Positions 54,645 through 62,936 of a stretch of DNA of 64,000 nt are shown one piece after another. Where the stretch lies: the NCBI GenBank assembly GCA_009775355.1, contig VSPN01000001.1:67701-131700 (forward strand), read 5' to 3'. Under the pieces are notes generated by a model. The model saw only the letters and a list, made by a program, of their open reading frames with translations. It searched no databases and was not told the origin of the DNA. This DNA is from Muribaculaceae bacterium. Lineage in GTDB: Bacteria; Bacteroidota; Bacteroidia; Bacteroidales; Muribaculaceae. Positions within the stretch are counted from its first letter, which is position 1, and each line of letters opens with the position of its first letter. The position numbers and the translations under genes are program-made.

Positions 54645-55265
54645 AACCCTGCTCTGAAATACAACTGGTGAAAGGCCGACCTTCATTTCCAGATCAAGCA
54701 GGCGCGTCTTCAACCGGGTGCCCCACCTGTAGCCTCCGGCAGTGCCGTCCGAACGCACCACTCTGTGGCAAGGGACGATAACCGCAACAGGATTGGCGGC
54801 TATAGCATTAGCCACAGCTCTTACCGCCGACGGGTTACCCGTCAGGCGTGCAATTTCCGCATATGTGCGCGTTTCTCCACGAGGAATCTCAAGCAACCGC
54901 CGCCAAACTTCCAATTGAAATGATGTGCCCCTAAGATCGAGGGGCGGACACTCTTCAGCCATTCCTTCATAACCCTCATTTCCGTCAGAAAAACCGAACA
55001 TAACAGTTATACACCTTATAGCCAGAATATTTAGCCTCGACAAGCTTTCAGTCAGACAGACATCCGGGAAACGTCGCCTTACAACATCAAGCGCATCACG
55101 ACGATCTGTGCAGACGAATTCAAGAGCGCATACACCGTTTGCAGAAGAAGCAACGAGCACTTCTCCCAGCGGTGTACAGGCGAAACAACCGTAAACTCCG
55201 TCGGCCGACTCAACATTACTTCTCCTCACCTCTGAAGATAGAATAAAGGCTGTTGAACGAATCAA
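54609..55265 (-). CDS. Methylated-DNA--protein-cysteine methyltransferase (Ogt/Ada-C type)
   Basis: Suicide enzyme that removes alkyl groups from O6-guanine in DNA, 218 residues. The acceptor Cys is in VIVPCHRVVRSDGTAGGY; the helix-turn-helix lies in TYAEIARLTGNPSAVRAV. The N-terminal part (ACTPLGEVLVASSANGVCALEF) is of the Ada C-terminal type, without the Ada zinc domain. The start at 55265 overlaps the end of the LytTR regulator by 50 bases, and no later Met leaves a full N-terminal domain. It is the third gene in order after the kinase and the regulator. Confidence 0.92.
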   Translation of the reverse strand: MIRSTAFILSSEVRRSNVESADGVYGCFACTPLGEVLVASSANGVCALEFVCTDRRDALDVVRRRFPDVCLTESLSRLNILAIRCITVMFGFSDGNEGYEGMAEECPPLDLRGTSFQLEVWRRLLEIPRGETRTYAEIARLTGNPSAVRAVANAIAANPVAVIVPCHRVVRSDGTAGGYRWGTRLKTRLLDLEMKVGLSPVVFQSRVSGKSLFSVVNL

Positions 55266-55923
55266 TATATTTTCTTCCGACAGGAATCACCCTGTCGATG
55301 TTGTAAAGAAATATTTTCCTGTTGGAGAACTTGTCGATGGCATTGAGAGAGACGATATAGGATCTGTGCACACGGATAAACCTACTGTCCGGAAGCATAA
55401 CCTCCATCTCCTTCATTGTGATCTGCGATAGAACCATCGGGAGTCCGCGTCTGAATACCTTGACATAATTGTCCATGGCCTCGATGTAGGTCACATCGTC
55501 AAGATCAACCACCACGTTCTTGTGTTCAACCTTTAGTGTGATAGTCTGCCGCACGGGGCGTGCATCAACCCGTCCGAGCCAGAGCCGCGCCTTCTCGAGC
55601 GCACGCTCGAAACGCGGATAGAAAATCGGCTTGTGAAGAAAGTCGACTGCATCCACATTGAAGCCGTCGACAGCATACTGGGAATATGCAGTCGTGAATA
55701 TCAGACATGTCCCTTCCGGAAGTTCTTTTGCCAGAGTCAGACCGTTGTGGGAGTTCATCTCGATATCAAGAAAGACAATATCGGGACGCTTTTCGCGGAT
55801 GTATTCCATTCCTGCAACCGGTGAGGAAAAGCATCTGAGTTCCACATCACCATATTTCTTACAATATTCCTGAATGATGCTGAGAACTATTGGCTCGTCA
55901 TCGATTGCAACGCATTTGATCAT
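55216..55923 (-). CDS. LytTR-family response regulator
   Basis: A 235-residue regulator. The receiver domain (residues 1-120) has IDDEP, the phosphorylation Asp in RPDIVFLDIEMNSHNG and the conserved Lys in FLHKPIFYPRF. The C-terminal LytTR DNA-binding domain (about 140-235) shows the pattern VDLDDVTYIEAMDNYVKVF and FIRVHRSYIVSLNAI. It starts inside the last codons of the kinase gene (55920-55923) and ends 50 bases into the methyltransferase gene. The target promoter is unknown. Confidence 0.94.
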   Translation of the reverse strand: MIKCVAIDDEPIVLSIIQEYCKKYGDVELRCFSSPVAGMEYIREKRPDIVFLDIEMNSHNGLTLAKELPEGTCLIFTTAYSQYAVDGFNVDAVDFLHKPIFYPRFERALEKARLWLGRVDARPVRQTITLKVEHKNVVVDLDDVTYIEAMDNYVKVFRRGLPMVLSQITMKEMEVMLPDSRFIRVHRSYIVSLNAIDKFSNRKIFLYNIDRVIPVGRKYIDSFNSLYSIFRGEEK

Positions 55924-56936
55924 GATGTCAGGTCTATTCGCAGTGACACCCGATAGGTGGCACCGTCGTTTGAAATTAAAAGTTCATATTTGTCTGGATA
56001 AAGAAGCCCGAGCCGCTTACGACAGTTGTCAATGCCCATTCCCGCACCATCGGCCCCCGAATGGAAGACATGGTTGGAAGTCGAGAACTCAAGTATTCCG
56101 TCATTGACTCTGAGCGCAATGTCAATACGGCTTTTCTCCACAGGAGACACACCGTGTTTGAAACAATTCTCCACAAATGTCACAAGCAGCATCGGCGGAA
56201 TGTGGAAATCATCCGAACGGATGTAAACATCGAGCGAGAGTCCGGTCATGTCGTTCAGCCGCAACGACTGAAGCTCCGCATACTCCCTGATATAAGCCGC
56301 TTCCTCAGACACCGGCACAAAGTCCTGCGACGAAGAGATGTGTATGTATCGCATCATCGAGATATACTTCTCAAGCGAGGAGAGAGCCTTAGGATTTTCT
56401 GTCAGAAATAATCCGTAAAGCGAATTGAGCGTATTGAACATGAAATGGGGCCTGATCTGCGCCTTGTATAGCGCGATCTCAGCCTTATCTCTGTCGGATT
56501 CGGCCTGACGGCGCCGGGAACGCTGCCGATTGGCCTGTGTCAGCAGACCGACGGCGAAGCTGAAGATCTCGACAATGACAAAAAGAGTCCACAAAGCCTG
56601 CTTGTATGGTTCGACTTTAGGAAGATGGCGAACGATTCCCGCATCGTGAATGCTCGGTTTTGGATTGTAAAGCTCTACCCTCGCGAGCTGAAATGTGACT
56701 GTAACTGAAATAATGATCACTGCAATGCCGCATGACTTCCGCCCCTTCCCTCCGAACAGCAGCGGAATCGCAATGAACCGGTTGATGAAATATGCGGCAT
56801 ACAGCCATATTCCGGCCATCACCATATAGACCATGAAATGATGGAACCACCTTTCCACAGGCCACAGAGCCACCATGACAGGGAGAACTATCAGGCAGAA
56901 TGCAAGATCGATATAGAGAGTCAGATTCTTCATCAC
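55920..56936 (-). CDS. LytS/YehU-family sensor histidine kinase
   Basis: A 338-residue membrane kinase. The N-terminal 150 residues contain about four helices (LAFCLIVLPVMVALW, the YMVMAGIWLYAAYF segment and two more), followed by a short coiled linker (QANRQRSRRRQAESDRDKAE). The His-kinase domain has the phospho-acceptor in KAQIRPHFMFNTLNSLYGLF, then the ATPase N-box (VENCFKHG) and GMGIDNCRKRL. No extracytoplasmic sensor domain is evident. Its stop overlaps the regulator start in ATGA. Confidence 0.94.
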   Translation of the reverse strand: MMKNLTLYIDLAFCLIVLPVMVALWPVERWFHHFMVYMVMAGIWLYAAYFINRFIAIPLLFGGKGRKSCGIAVIIISVTVTFQLARVELYNPKPSIHDAGIVRHLPKVEPYKQALWTLFVIVEIFSFAVGLLTQANRQRSRRRQAESDRDKAEIALYKAQIRPHFMFNTLNSLYGLFLTENPKALSSLEKYISMMRYIHISSSQDFVPVSEEAAYIREYAELQSLRLNDMTGLSLDVYIRSDDFHIPPMLLVTFVENCFKHGVSPVEKSRIDIALRVNDGILEFSTSNHVFHSGADGAGMGIDNCRKRLGLLYPDKYELLISNDGATYRVSLRIDLTS

Positions 56937-57004
56937 ATGATTGACGCTGCAAAGATAAACATTTTATACAACCGAGTGCGAAGCATTGACCATCAATGAT
57001 GCAC

Positions 57005-57032
57005 CATTAGTCACTTATCAAAGTGACTAATG
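57005..57032. repeat. Perfect 12-bp inverted repeat upstream of the kinase gene
   Basis: CATTAGTCACTT (57005-57016), a 4-base ATCA spacer, and AAGTGACTAATG (57021-57032), 69 bases upstream of the kinase start codon, in the 539-base intergenic region. It may be an operator or a transcribed hairpin; no run of T follows on either strand. Confidence 0.8.
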
Positions 57033-57098
57033 CAGGGTCGTTGGGTTTAATGGCTTAAATTTGCGCCAAAACCAGATCAGATGACTGTAAAAACCTTT

Positions 57099-57259
57099 AG
57101 AGCTTGTTTAATAATAAATGTTGCCGTCAGGGTCGCATGGCTTGCGACGATTTTTGGCATGTGACGATGGAGTGTACTTTATGTACACGACTGAGGAACA
57201 GGTCAAAAAGCGTCCAGGATATGCGGGACCGGAGGTAACTTAAGAACCCGACAGGCTCT
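57099..57259. repeat. Possible MITE-like element with AGAGCnTGT ends
   Basis: AGAGCTTGT (57099-57107) and, inverted, AGAGCCTGT (57251-57259) bound 161 bases that contain internal hairpins GTCGCA/TGCGAC (57132-57148) and GTGTAC/GTACAC (57172-57188). No reading frame is visible. The layout is that of a short non-autonomous element. Confidence 0.5.
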
Positions 57260-57449
57260 TGCTGAATTGCGAGACAATTGAAAAAAACTTTAAAATCGTG
57301 AGAAAGACTACCTCTGACAGGTCATTCACCGGCATATTTCCGCCTGCTCTTCAGTCGTTATGGATCCCCATAACTCCTTCATCGCAAGCGAAAATCTGCT
57401 CGGTGACTGACCGCCCTGACGGTAACATTTCTTATCCCGAACTCGCGTT
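57111..57449. mobile_element. Insertion-sequence relic sharing an end with the IS at 63.8 kb
   Basis: Two 22-base arms in inverted orientation (57111-57132 and 57414-57435, 20 of 22 identical) enclose about 280 bases without a credible gene. The 21 bases 57429-57449 are identical, in opposite orientation, to 63775-63795, where an insertion sequence interrupts a flavodoxin gene. This stretch therefore looks like terminal parts left by one or more insertion sequences. It also overlaps the AGAGCnTGT element, so the two may be nested. Confidence 0.55.
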
Positions 57450-57475
57450 TATAAGATTATCAAAAAAATTGAGTT

Positions 57476-57877
57476 ATGGAATATACACCTGAAAACATCA
57501 CGACGCTCGGAGAGGACGACATCTTCGTGTTCGGCAGCAATCTTGAGGGCATCCACGCAGGCGGCGCCGCGCGTGTGGCATATGAGCGCTTCGGCGCAGT
57601 AATGGGTAAAGGCTCCGGCCCACAGGGACAATCGTATGCGATACCTACCATGCAAGGGGGAGTCGAGACCATAAAGCCCTATGTCGACGAATTTATAAGA
57701 CTTGCACGCGAATGGGACCAGAACACATTTTATGTCACCCGCATCGGCTGCGGGATAGCCGGATTTACCGACGAGGAGATCGCCCCGCTGTTTGACGAGG
57801 CGTATGATCTCTACAACGTGCGGTTGCCGGAATCTTTCGCCCGCATCATACGCCGCAACCGCGGCCTGAATGAATAA
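57476..57877 (+). CDS. A1S_2505-type protein (phage non-structural protein family)
   Basis: A 133-residue soluble protein whose opening (DDIFVFGSNLEGIHAGGAARVA) and middle (VTRIGCGIAGFTDEEIAPLF) match a widespread family named after Acinetobacter A1S_2505 and occasionally found in phages. The FGSN...HGAGAA-like loop and the RIGCGIAG turn recall the ligand loops of macrodomains, so ADP-ribose-like ligand binding is conceivable. No function is established. It stands alone, between an insertion-sequence relic and a bidirectional terminator; its start is only 26 bases beyond the shared end sequence. Confidence 0.8.
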   Translation: MEYTPENITTLGEDDIFVFGSNLEGIHAGGAARVAYERFGAVMGKGSGPQGQSYAIPTMQGGVETIKPYVDEFIRLAREWDQNTFYVTRIGCGIAGFTDEEIAPLFDEAYDLYNVRLPESFARIIRRNRGLNE

Positions 57878-57939
57878 GACCCATCTCACAAAAAAATGTT
57901 TCGGCTGCTCAGCCACATCCTCTGACAATACACTCCCCC

Positions 57940-57996
57940 GGATGCCATAAAAGAAGGCGGACACCTCTGCGGTATCCGCCTTATTTTATGGCATCC
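57940..57996. terminator. Long bidirectional terminator between A1S_2505-type and Ca-ATPase genes
   Basis: A 57-base inverted repeat with only two internal mismatches: GGATGCCATAAAA (57940-57952) pairs with TTTTATGGCATCC (57984-57996) and AAGGCGGA pairs with TCCGCCTT. A/T runs flank the GC core on both sides, serving both convergent genes. Confidence 0.92.
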
Positions 57997-58027
57997 AGAC
58001 CTTCGTCCTGTTCGCTATACGGTCATG

Positions 58028-60673
58028 TCACTTTCTGAAAAGTCTGACAATTTCGCCGATCCAGAGCACGAGCGACGTCGAGGCTATGATTATCACCCAG
58101 TCTGAGAAGCGGAGAGGAACGACGTTGAAGAATTCGCCGCCGACGCTGACGATGAGGATCTGGCCCGCAAGGATTGCAAGCGAGATCAGCCCGAACCCGC
58201 TGCATCCCTTGAAATGGAATGCCGAACGACCTGTAGCAAACGCACGTGCGTTGAACATGTTCCAGAACTGCAGGAAGACAAAGATCGTGAAGAACAGTGA
58301 AAGCTCATATGCGCTTAGACCAGTGTTCGCGCCGAACTCCACACTTCCGGTCTGCGTAAGAGAGGTTATATCGGTGTGCTCGAAATAATAGAGTAGGCCG
58401 AGCAGCATCAGGAAGAACACTCCTCCGACACCGGCTATCGACTTCCACATGCTGCGGTTTATGATGAAAGCCGTGTGCGAACGGGGCTTCTCTTTCATGA
58501 CCGCATGAGAGGGAGGCAGCGATGCAAGAGCCATGGCAGCAAACGTGTCCATGATCAGATTGACCCAGAGCATCTGCGTCACTGTCAGAGGAGACTGCAT
58601 GCCCATGAACGCACCGAAGAGCACGATGAGACAGGCGGCCACATTGACTGTCATCTGGAACAGTATGAAGCGCTGTATGTTCTGGTAGAGCGAGCGGCCC
58701 CACATCACGGCCCGACCTATCGAAGAGAAAGAATTGTCGATTATAGTGATGTCGGATGCCTCCTTGGCGACCGATGTTCCGTCGCCCATCGACAAGCCGA
58801 CATGTGCGCTCTTGAGCGCGGGCGCGTCGTTTGTGCCGTCGCCTGTCACTGCCACCACCTCATTGTTGGCCTGCAGAGCCTCGACAAGGCGTTTCTTGTC
58901 CATGGGGCGGGCACGGGCGATGATCTTCAGGTCGCCCACGCGATCCTTAAGCCGGGAGTCGGGGATCTCGGCGAATTCAGGACCTGTGATTATATTGCGT
59001 TCACCGTCGACGGAATCATTCCAGAGACCGATCTGACGCCCGATCTCCTTGGCAGTTCCGGGGGTATCGCCGGTGACAATCTTGACCTTTATGCCTGCGT
59101 CGATAACCTCTCTGACGGCTGCAGGCACGTCGGATCGGACGGGATCGGAGATAGCCACAATGCCGAGGAATGTGAGGTTTTCGGCCACTACCCTGCCCTC
59201 TTCTATCGTCCTGTCACCATCTTTCACTTCCTGATATGCGAATCCGAGTGTGCGCATCGCCTGATTCTGATATTCGAGCAGCTGCGCATCAATCTCCTTT
59301 TTTGTCACTCCGGCAGTGTTGCGGCACATGCCGAAGACAATCTCGGGTGCACCCTTGACATATAGGATCGTCTTTCCGCTTGCAGACTTCACGACCGTGG
59401 CCATGTACTTGCGCTCGGTCGTGAACGGAAGTTCGGCCACACGGGCCGTATTCTCACGGAGAGCAAGATAATCTGCGCCTCTCTGACGAAGCCACAGAAG
59501 AAGCGCGCCCTCGGTCGGGTTTCCGAGCACCTGGGGTTTCTCGCCAGAAAGGTCGAGCTGCGCTGTGGAGTTGACCGCTATCCCCTCACAGAGGATCTCG
59601 TCAGAAGGATTGCCGAAGAAGTCGGCCTTGTATACCTGCATCTGGTTCTGTGTCAGCGTGCCGGTCTTGTCAGTGCATATCACGGTTGTGGCACCCATTG
59701 TCTCGCAGGCGTGCATCTTTCGGACAAGGTTGTTGGTCTTGAGCATGCGACGCATGGAGTATGCCAGCGAAAGCGTGACAGCCATAGGCAGACCTTCGGG
59801 CACAGCCACTACAACGAGAGTGACGGCCACCATAAGAGTCTGGAGGAAATATGCGAGGAACGATATCCAGTCGAATGCCGGCATTCCGATGAAATACATG
59901 ATGATCCGGCCGACAACAATGGCGGCGGCGAAGCCGTAGGATATCTTCGTGATCAGGTCGCCGAGTCCGTCAAGCTGCTCGTTGAGCGGAGTCTTCACAC
60001 TGTCGTCGATCTGGGCGGCCTCGAAGACCTTGCCGTTTTCAGTGTGGTCGCCGACGGCGAAGACGCGCATGACTCCATGCCCCTCCATGATTTTCGTACC
60101 GCGCATGGCATGATTGCTGGGGAATGTGGCCTCCTTGTCGAATCGCGCCGGATCGGTAGTCTTGTGGCATATCGGCTCGCCTGTCAGCGTAGACTCATCG
60201 ATGTTGAGCATCACGGCCTCAAGCAGCTCGCCGTCGGCCGGCACCTCTGACCCGGTGTTGAGTATCACAATGTCGCCAACAACCACGTCTTTCTTCGCCA
60301 CCTGCATGGCATTGCCGTTTCTGATCACCTGCACAGGCTCGTCGTCGTTGACCTGATTGAGCAGTGCGAATTCCTTGTCGGCCTTGAGTTCAAATACAAA
60401 GGCGAGTCCGGTAGCAAGCAGAATGGCGATGAAGATGCCGACAGGCTCGAAGAATACACCAGCGCCTTCGCCAAGCCCCCAGTATTCGTAACAGGAGATG
60501 CCTACCGAGAGCACGCCTGCGATCATAAGGATTATGATCAGCGGGTCGCCGAACTTCTCAAGAAACCGTTTCCATAACGGATCCTTGTCGGCCGGAGTCA
60601 GGATATTGGCACCGTTTTTCAAGCGGCTTTCCGACACCTGAGCGTCGGTCAGTCCTGTGTAATGGTTGTTCAT
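58028..60673 (-). CDS. Calcium-translocating P-type ATPase (PMCA type)
   Basis: Cation pump of 881 residues that would export Ca2+ from the cytosol. The phosphorylation site is VICTDKTGTLTQNQM (Asp near residue 333); TGES is present as LTGEP, and the hinge TGDGTNDAPALKSAHVGLSM is complete. Membrane helix M4 has the VAVPEGLPMAVTL ion-binding motif, and M6 carries WVNLIMDTFAAMALA. The N-terminal cation-ATPase domain (YTGLTDAQVSESRLKNGANIL) is intact and no C-terminal calmodulin domain exists. It is transcribed alone. A -7-like TATATTTG lies upstream at 60717-60710 on the minus strand without a -33 at the usual distance. Confidence 0.95.
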   Translation of the reverse strand: MNNHYTGLTDAQVSESRLKNGANILTPADKDPLWKRFLEKFGDPLIIILMIAGVLSVGISCYEYWGLGEGAGVFFEPVGIFIAILLATGLAFVFELKADKEFALLNQVNDDEPVQVIRNGNAMQVAKKDVVVGDIVILNTGSEVPADGELLEAVMLNIDESTLTGEPICHKTTDPARFDKEATFPSNHAMRGTKIMEGHGVMRVFAVGDHTENGKVFEAAQIDDSVKTPLNEQLDGLGDLITKISYGFAAAIVVGRIIMYFIGMPAFDWISFLAYFLQTLMVAVTLVVVAVPEGLPMAVTLSLAYSMRRMLKTNNLVRKMHACETMGATTVICTDKTGTLTQNQMQVYKADFFGNPSDEILCEGIAVNSTAQLDLSGEKPQVLGNPTEGALLLWLRQRGADYLALRENTARVAELPFTTERKYMATVVKSASGKTILYVKGAPEIVFGMCRNTAGVTKKEIDAQLLEYQNQAMRTLGFAYQEVKDGDRTIEEGRVVAENLTFLGIVAISDPVRSDVPAAVREVIDAGIKVKIVTGDTPGTAKEIGRQIGLWNDSVDGERNIITGPEFAEIPDSRLKDRVGDLKIIARARPMDKKRLVEALQANNEVVAVTGDGTNDAPALKSAHVGLSMGDGTSVAKEASDITIIDNSFSSIGRAVMWGRSLYQNIQRFILFQMTVNVAACLIVLFGAFMGMQSPLTVTQMLWVNLIMDTFAAMALASLPPSHAVMKEKPRSHTAFIINRSMWKSIAGVGGVFFLMLLGLLYYFEHTDITSLTQTGSVEFGANTGLSAYELSLFFTIFVFLQFWNMFNARAFATGRSAFHFKGCSGFGLISLAILAGQILIVSVGGEFFNVVPLRFSDWVIIIASTSLVLWIGEIVRLFRK

Positions 60674-61025
60674 ATCTGTTTATTTTTGGGTTACAAATGG
60701 TTCTTACTGCAAATATAGTCATTTCACATGACAAAACAGTTACTTACAAAACATTTCAGCCACAACATAAGTTTTCAGCATCAGAATCGCTGCAATGTTG
60801 CATGCCGTGAGACAGACCGGCCATGCCTACAGACCGGAACAACTTACAGATGATGGACAATTCATCGGGCGACATGAAACGGGTGACATGAAATATTGGT
60901 ATGCATAACCGAAACAGGGGGCAGCCACGGTGTTTTATTTCTTGCTAATTTTGCATCTGAAACGCACGGATCGTCTCCGGGCACATAACTGACGGAAACA
61001 AAGAACTCAAGAAAACAGAAAGAAT
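60674..61025. other. Intergenic region without recognised gene
   Basis: Separates the divergent Ca-ATPase and alcohol-dehydrogenase stub. Short reading frames here show no family likeness. The only signals are -7-like elements on each side: TATATTTG on the minus strand (60717-60710) and TAATTTTG on the plus strand (60946-60953), neither with a convincing -33. Confidence 0.6.
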
Positions 61026-61316
61026 ATGTTAGGTAATTTCGAATATTCCAATCCAACGAAGCTATTCTTCGGCAACGAAGCCCAGAAAAATCTTGTTCAG
61101 GCTCTCATGCCTTTCGGAAAGAAAGTACTGCTGACATATGGCGGTGGCTTCATTAATAGCAATGGCGTTTATTATGATGTGATTGCCGCACTCAAAGAGG
61201 CCGGAAAAGAAGTGGTGGAACTCCCGGGCGTAATGCCTAATCCCACTGTTGAAAAGCTGAACGAGGGTATCCTGGCGGCTCGCGAAAACGTAGACATACT
61301 TCGCGAAAGTTTATGA
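61026..61316 (+). pseudogene. Iron-containing alcohol dehydrogenase, N-terminal remnant
   Basis: The 96 residues (MLGNFEYSNPTKLFFGNEAQ onward, with LLTYGGGFINSNGVYYDVI and GVMPNPTVEKLNEGI) match the first quarter of iron-dependent alcohol dehydrogenases of the butanol dehydrogenase type, normally about 385 residues. The match stops at AARENVD, exactly where the family continues into its NAD-binding GGGS segment and the metal ligands, so no active enzyme can result. The junction runs straight into the acetyltransferase start (ATGATG at 61313). A deletion that removed the rest of the gene is the simplest explanation. Confidence 0.85.
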
Positions 61317-61867
61317 TGCCTGACACTGCAATCGCGCAGACTCGAATATCCGAGACCGAACCCGCACTTCTCTGTAACGAGATCGAGAATACCCGACGGC
61401 TTATCGCCGGGCTGAACACAGGCTACCATACGCCCGATAAGATACGCGCCTTACTGGAACGCATATGGGGACAGCCACTTGACAGCTCGGTGAGGATGTT
61501 CCCCCCGTTCTATACCGCATTCGGCAAAAAGACGACGGTAGGCAAAGATGTTTTTATAAATTTCGGCTGCACGTTTCTCGATCAGGGGGGCATAACTCTG
61601 GAGGACGGAGTGTTTATCGGCCCAGGTGTGAAAATAGCGACTGAAGGACATCCCGAAGAGCCGGAGAGACGACATTCGCTGATTACCGCTCCGGTTGTGA
61701 TATGCCATAACGCCTGGATCGGTGCCAGAGCGATAATACTGCCAGGTGTCACCGTAGGTGAGAATGCCATAGTGGCCGCCGGGACCGTAGTAAAAAAGGA
61801 TGTCGCCGCCAATACAATCGTCGCAGGAGTCCCGGCAAAATACATTCGTGATATAAGACAAGACTGA
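61313..61867 (+). CDS. Sugar O-acetyltransferase (LacA/Maa family, left-handed beta-helix)
   Basis: Acetyl-CoA dependent transferase of 184 residues. The N-terminal helical part (LLCNEIENTRRLIAGLN to PDKIRALLERIWG) is typical of maltose and galactoside acetyltransferases; the catalytic His is expected in IATEGHPEEPERR. Hexapeptide repeats follow (AWIGARAIILPGVTVGENAIV) and it ends with GVPAKYIRD. Its first Met lies in the last codons of the dehydrogenase stub, so the original start may have been changed by the deletion; Met2 at 61316 would serve equally. An alpha/beta hydrolase gene follows after 4 bases. Confidence 0.9.
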   Translation: MMPDTAIAQTRISETEPALLCNEIENTRRLIAGLNTGYHTPDKIRALLERIWGQPLDSSVRMFPPFYTAFGKKTTVGKDVFINFGCTFLDQGGITLEDGVFIGPGVKIATEGHPEEPERRHSLITAPVVICHNAWIGARAIILPGVTVGENAIVAAGTVVKKDVAANTIVAGVPAKYIRDIRQD

Positions 61868-61871
61868 CGTT

Positions 61872-62936
61872 ATGAAACAATATCTCTCTTTACTGATAAT
61901 CGCATGTTTTTCACTGACAATAGTCAATGCTCAAAACTATAACATTACAGACATGGATCTTAAACTTACTTCTGAATGGGACAAGACTTTTCCCAAGAGC
62001 GACCGAGTGAATCACAAAAAAGTGACATTTGTCAACCGCTACGGCATCACTCTCTCAGCCGACATGTATAGCCCGATGAATGCTGAAGAACCATTACCAG
62101 CCATAGCTGTCTGTGGCCCGTTTGGTGCAGTCAAGGAACAGTGTGCCGGCCTGTACGCGCAGGAAATGGCTGAACGCGGTTTCATCGCTCTTGCTTTCGA
62201 TCCATCATTTACTGGAGAAAGCGGCGGGTATCCCCGCTATATGACCTCTCCGGATATCAACACGGAAGATTTCAGCGCAGCGGTCGATTACCTTGTAACA
62301 AACCCCTCTGTCAATCCTGAAGCTGTCGGAGTCATCGGCATCTGCGGCTGGGGCGGTCTTGCCATAAATGCCGCAGCTGCCGACCCACGTATCAAGGCAA
62401 CTGTCGCCTCGACAATGTATGACATGAGTCGTGTCAGTGCCAACGGATATTTTGACAGTGCCGACACACCCTCAGACCGCGACAGACTGAGATCTGCATT
62501 GGCTGCGCAGCGTACAGAGGATTTCAGAAACGGAACTCCCGCACCTGATGGTGGTGTTCCTGACGAGCTTCCCGAAAACGCACCGAAATACCTTCATGAC
62601 TATTTCGACTACTATAAGACTCCGAGAGGCTACCATCCGAGATCGCTCAACTCAAACGGAGGACGCAACGCAACCTCGCCGATTCCGTGGATAAACTTCC
62701 CGCTCATGAGCCGCGCCGATGAAATTAAGAATGCAGTAATGATCGTACATGGAGAAAAGGCTCATTCCTTCTATTTTGGAAGCGATGCATACAAGAAACT
62801 CTCTGTTACTCCCGGTCAGGACAACAACAAGCTCTTAATGGTTATTCCCGGAGCAAGCCATACAGACCTATACGACCGGAAAGACATAATTCCGTTTGAT
62901 GCTCTTGTCAGATTCTTCAATGAATACCTGAGATGA
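61872..62936 (+). CDS. Secreted alpha/beta hydrolase family protein (YcjY-like)
   Basis: A 354-residue protein with a signal peptide ending near TIVNAQ. The alpha/beta fold is readable: HKKVTFVNRYGITLSADMY, CGPFGAVKEQ as the oxyanion loop and GERGFIAL-like AERGFIALAFDPSFTGESGG. At the nucleophile elbow the sequence is GICGWGGLAIN, where relatives of the DUF1100/YcjY type usually read GICASGG; the expected Ser is replaced by Trp. The later Asp and His regions (MIVHGEKAHSFYF and GASHTDLYD) are kept. Activity is therefore uncertain. It follows the acetyltransferase by 4 bases and probably shares its transcript. Confidence 0.87.
   Translation: MKQYLSLLIIACFSLTIVNAQNYNITDMDLKLTSEWDKTFPKSDRVNHKKVTFVNRYGITLSADMYSPMNAEEPLPAIAVCGPFGAVKEQCAGLYAQEMAERGFIALAFDPSFTGESGGYPRYMTSPDINTEDFSAAVDYLVTNPSVNPEAVGVIGICGWGGLAINAAAADPRIKATVASTMYDMSRVSANGYFDSADTPSDRDRLRSALAAQRTEDFRNGTPAPDGGVPDELPENAPKYLHDYFDYYKTPRGYHPRSLNSNGGRNATSPIPWINFPLMSRADEIKNAVMIVHGEKAHSFYFGSDAYKKLSVTPGQDNNKLLMVIPGASHTDLYDRKDIIPFDALVRFFNEYLR

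Noticed and set aside
57259..57492. 77-codon plus-strand frame ending just inside the A1S_2505-type gene
   Set aside because: It is made of insertion-sequence relic and end repeat; no family match.
60862..61056. 64-codon minus-strand frame upstream of the dehydrogenase remnant
   Set aside because: No family likeness and it runs into the 5' end of the opposite gene.
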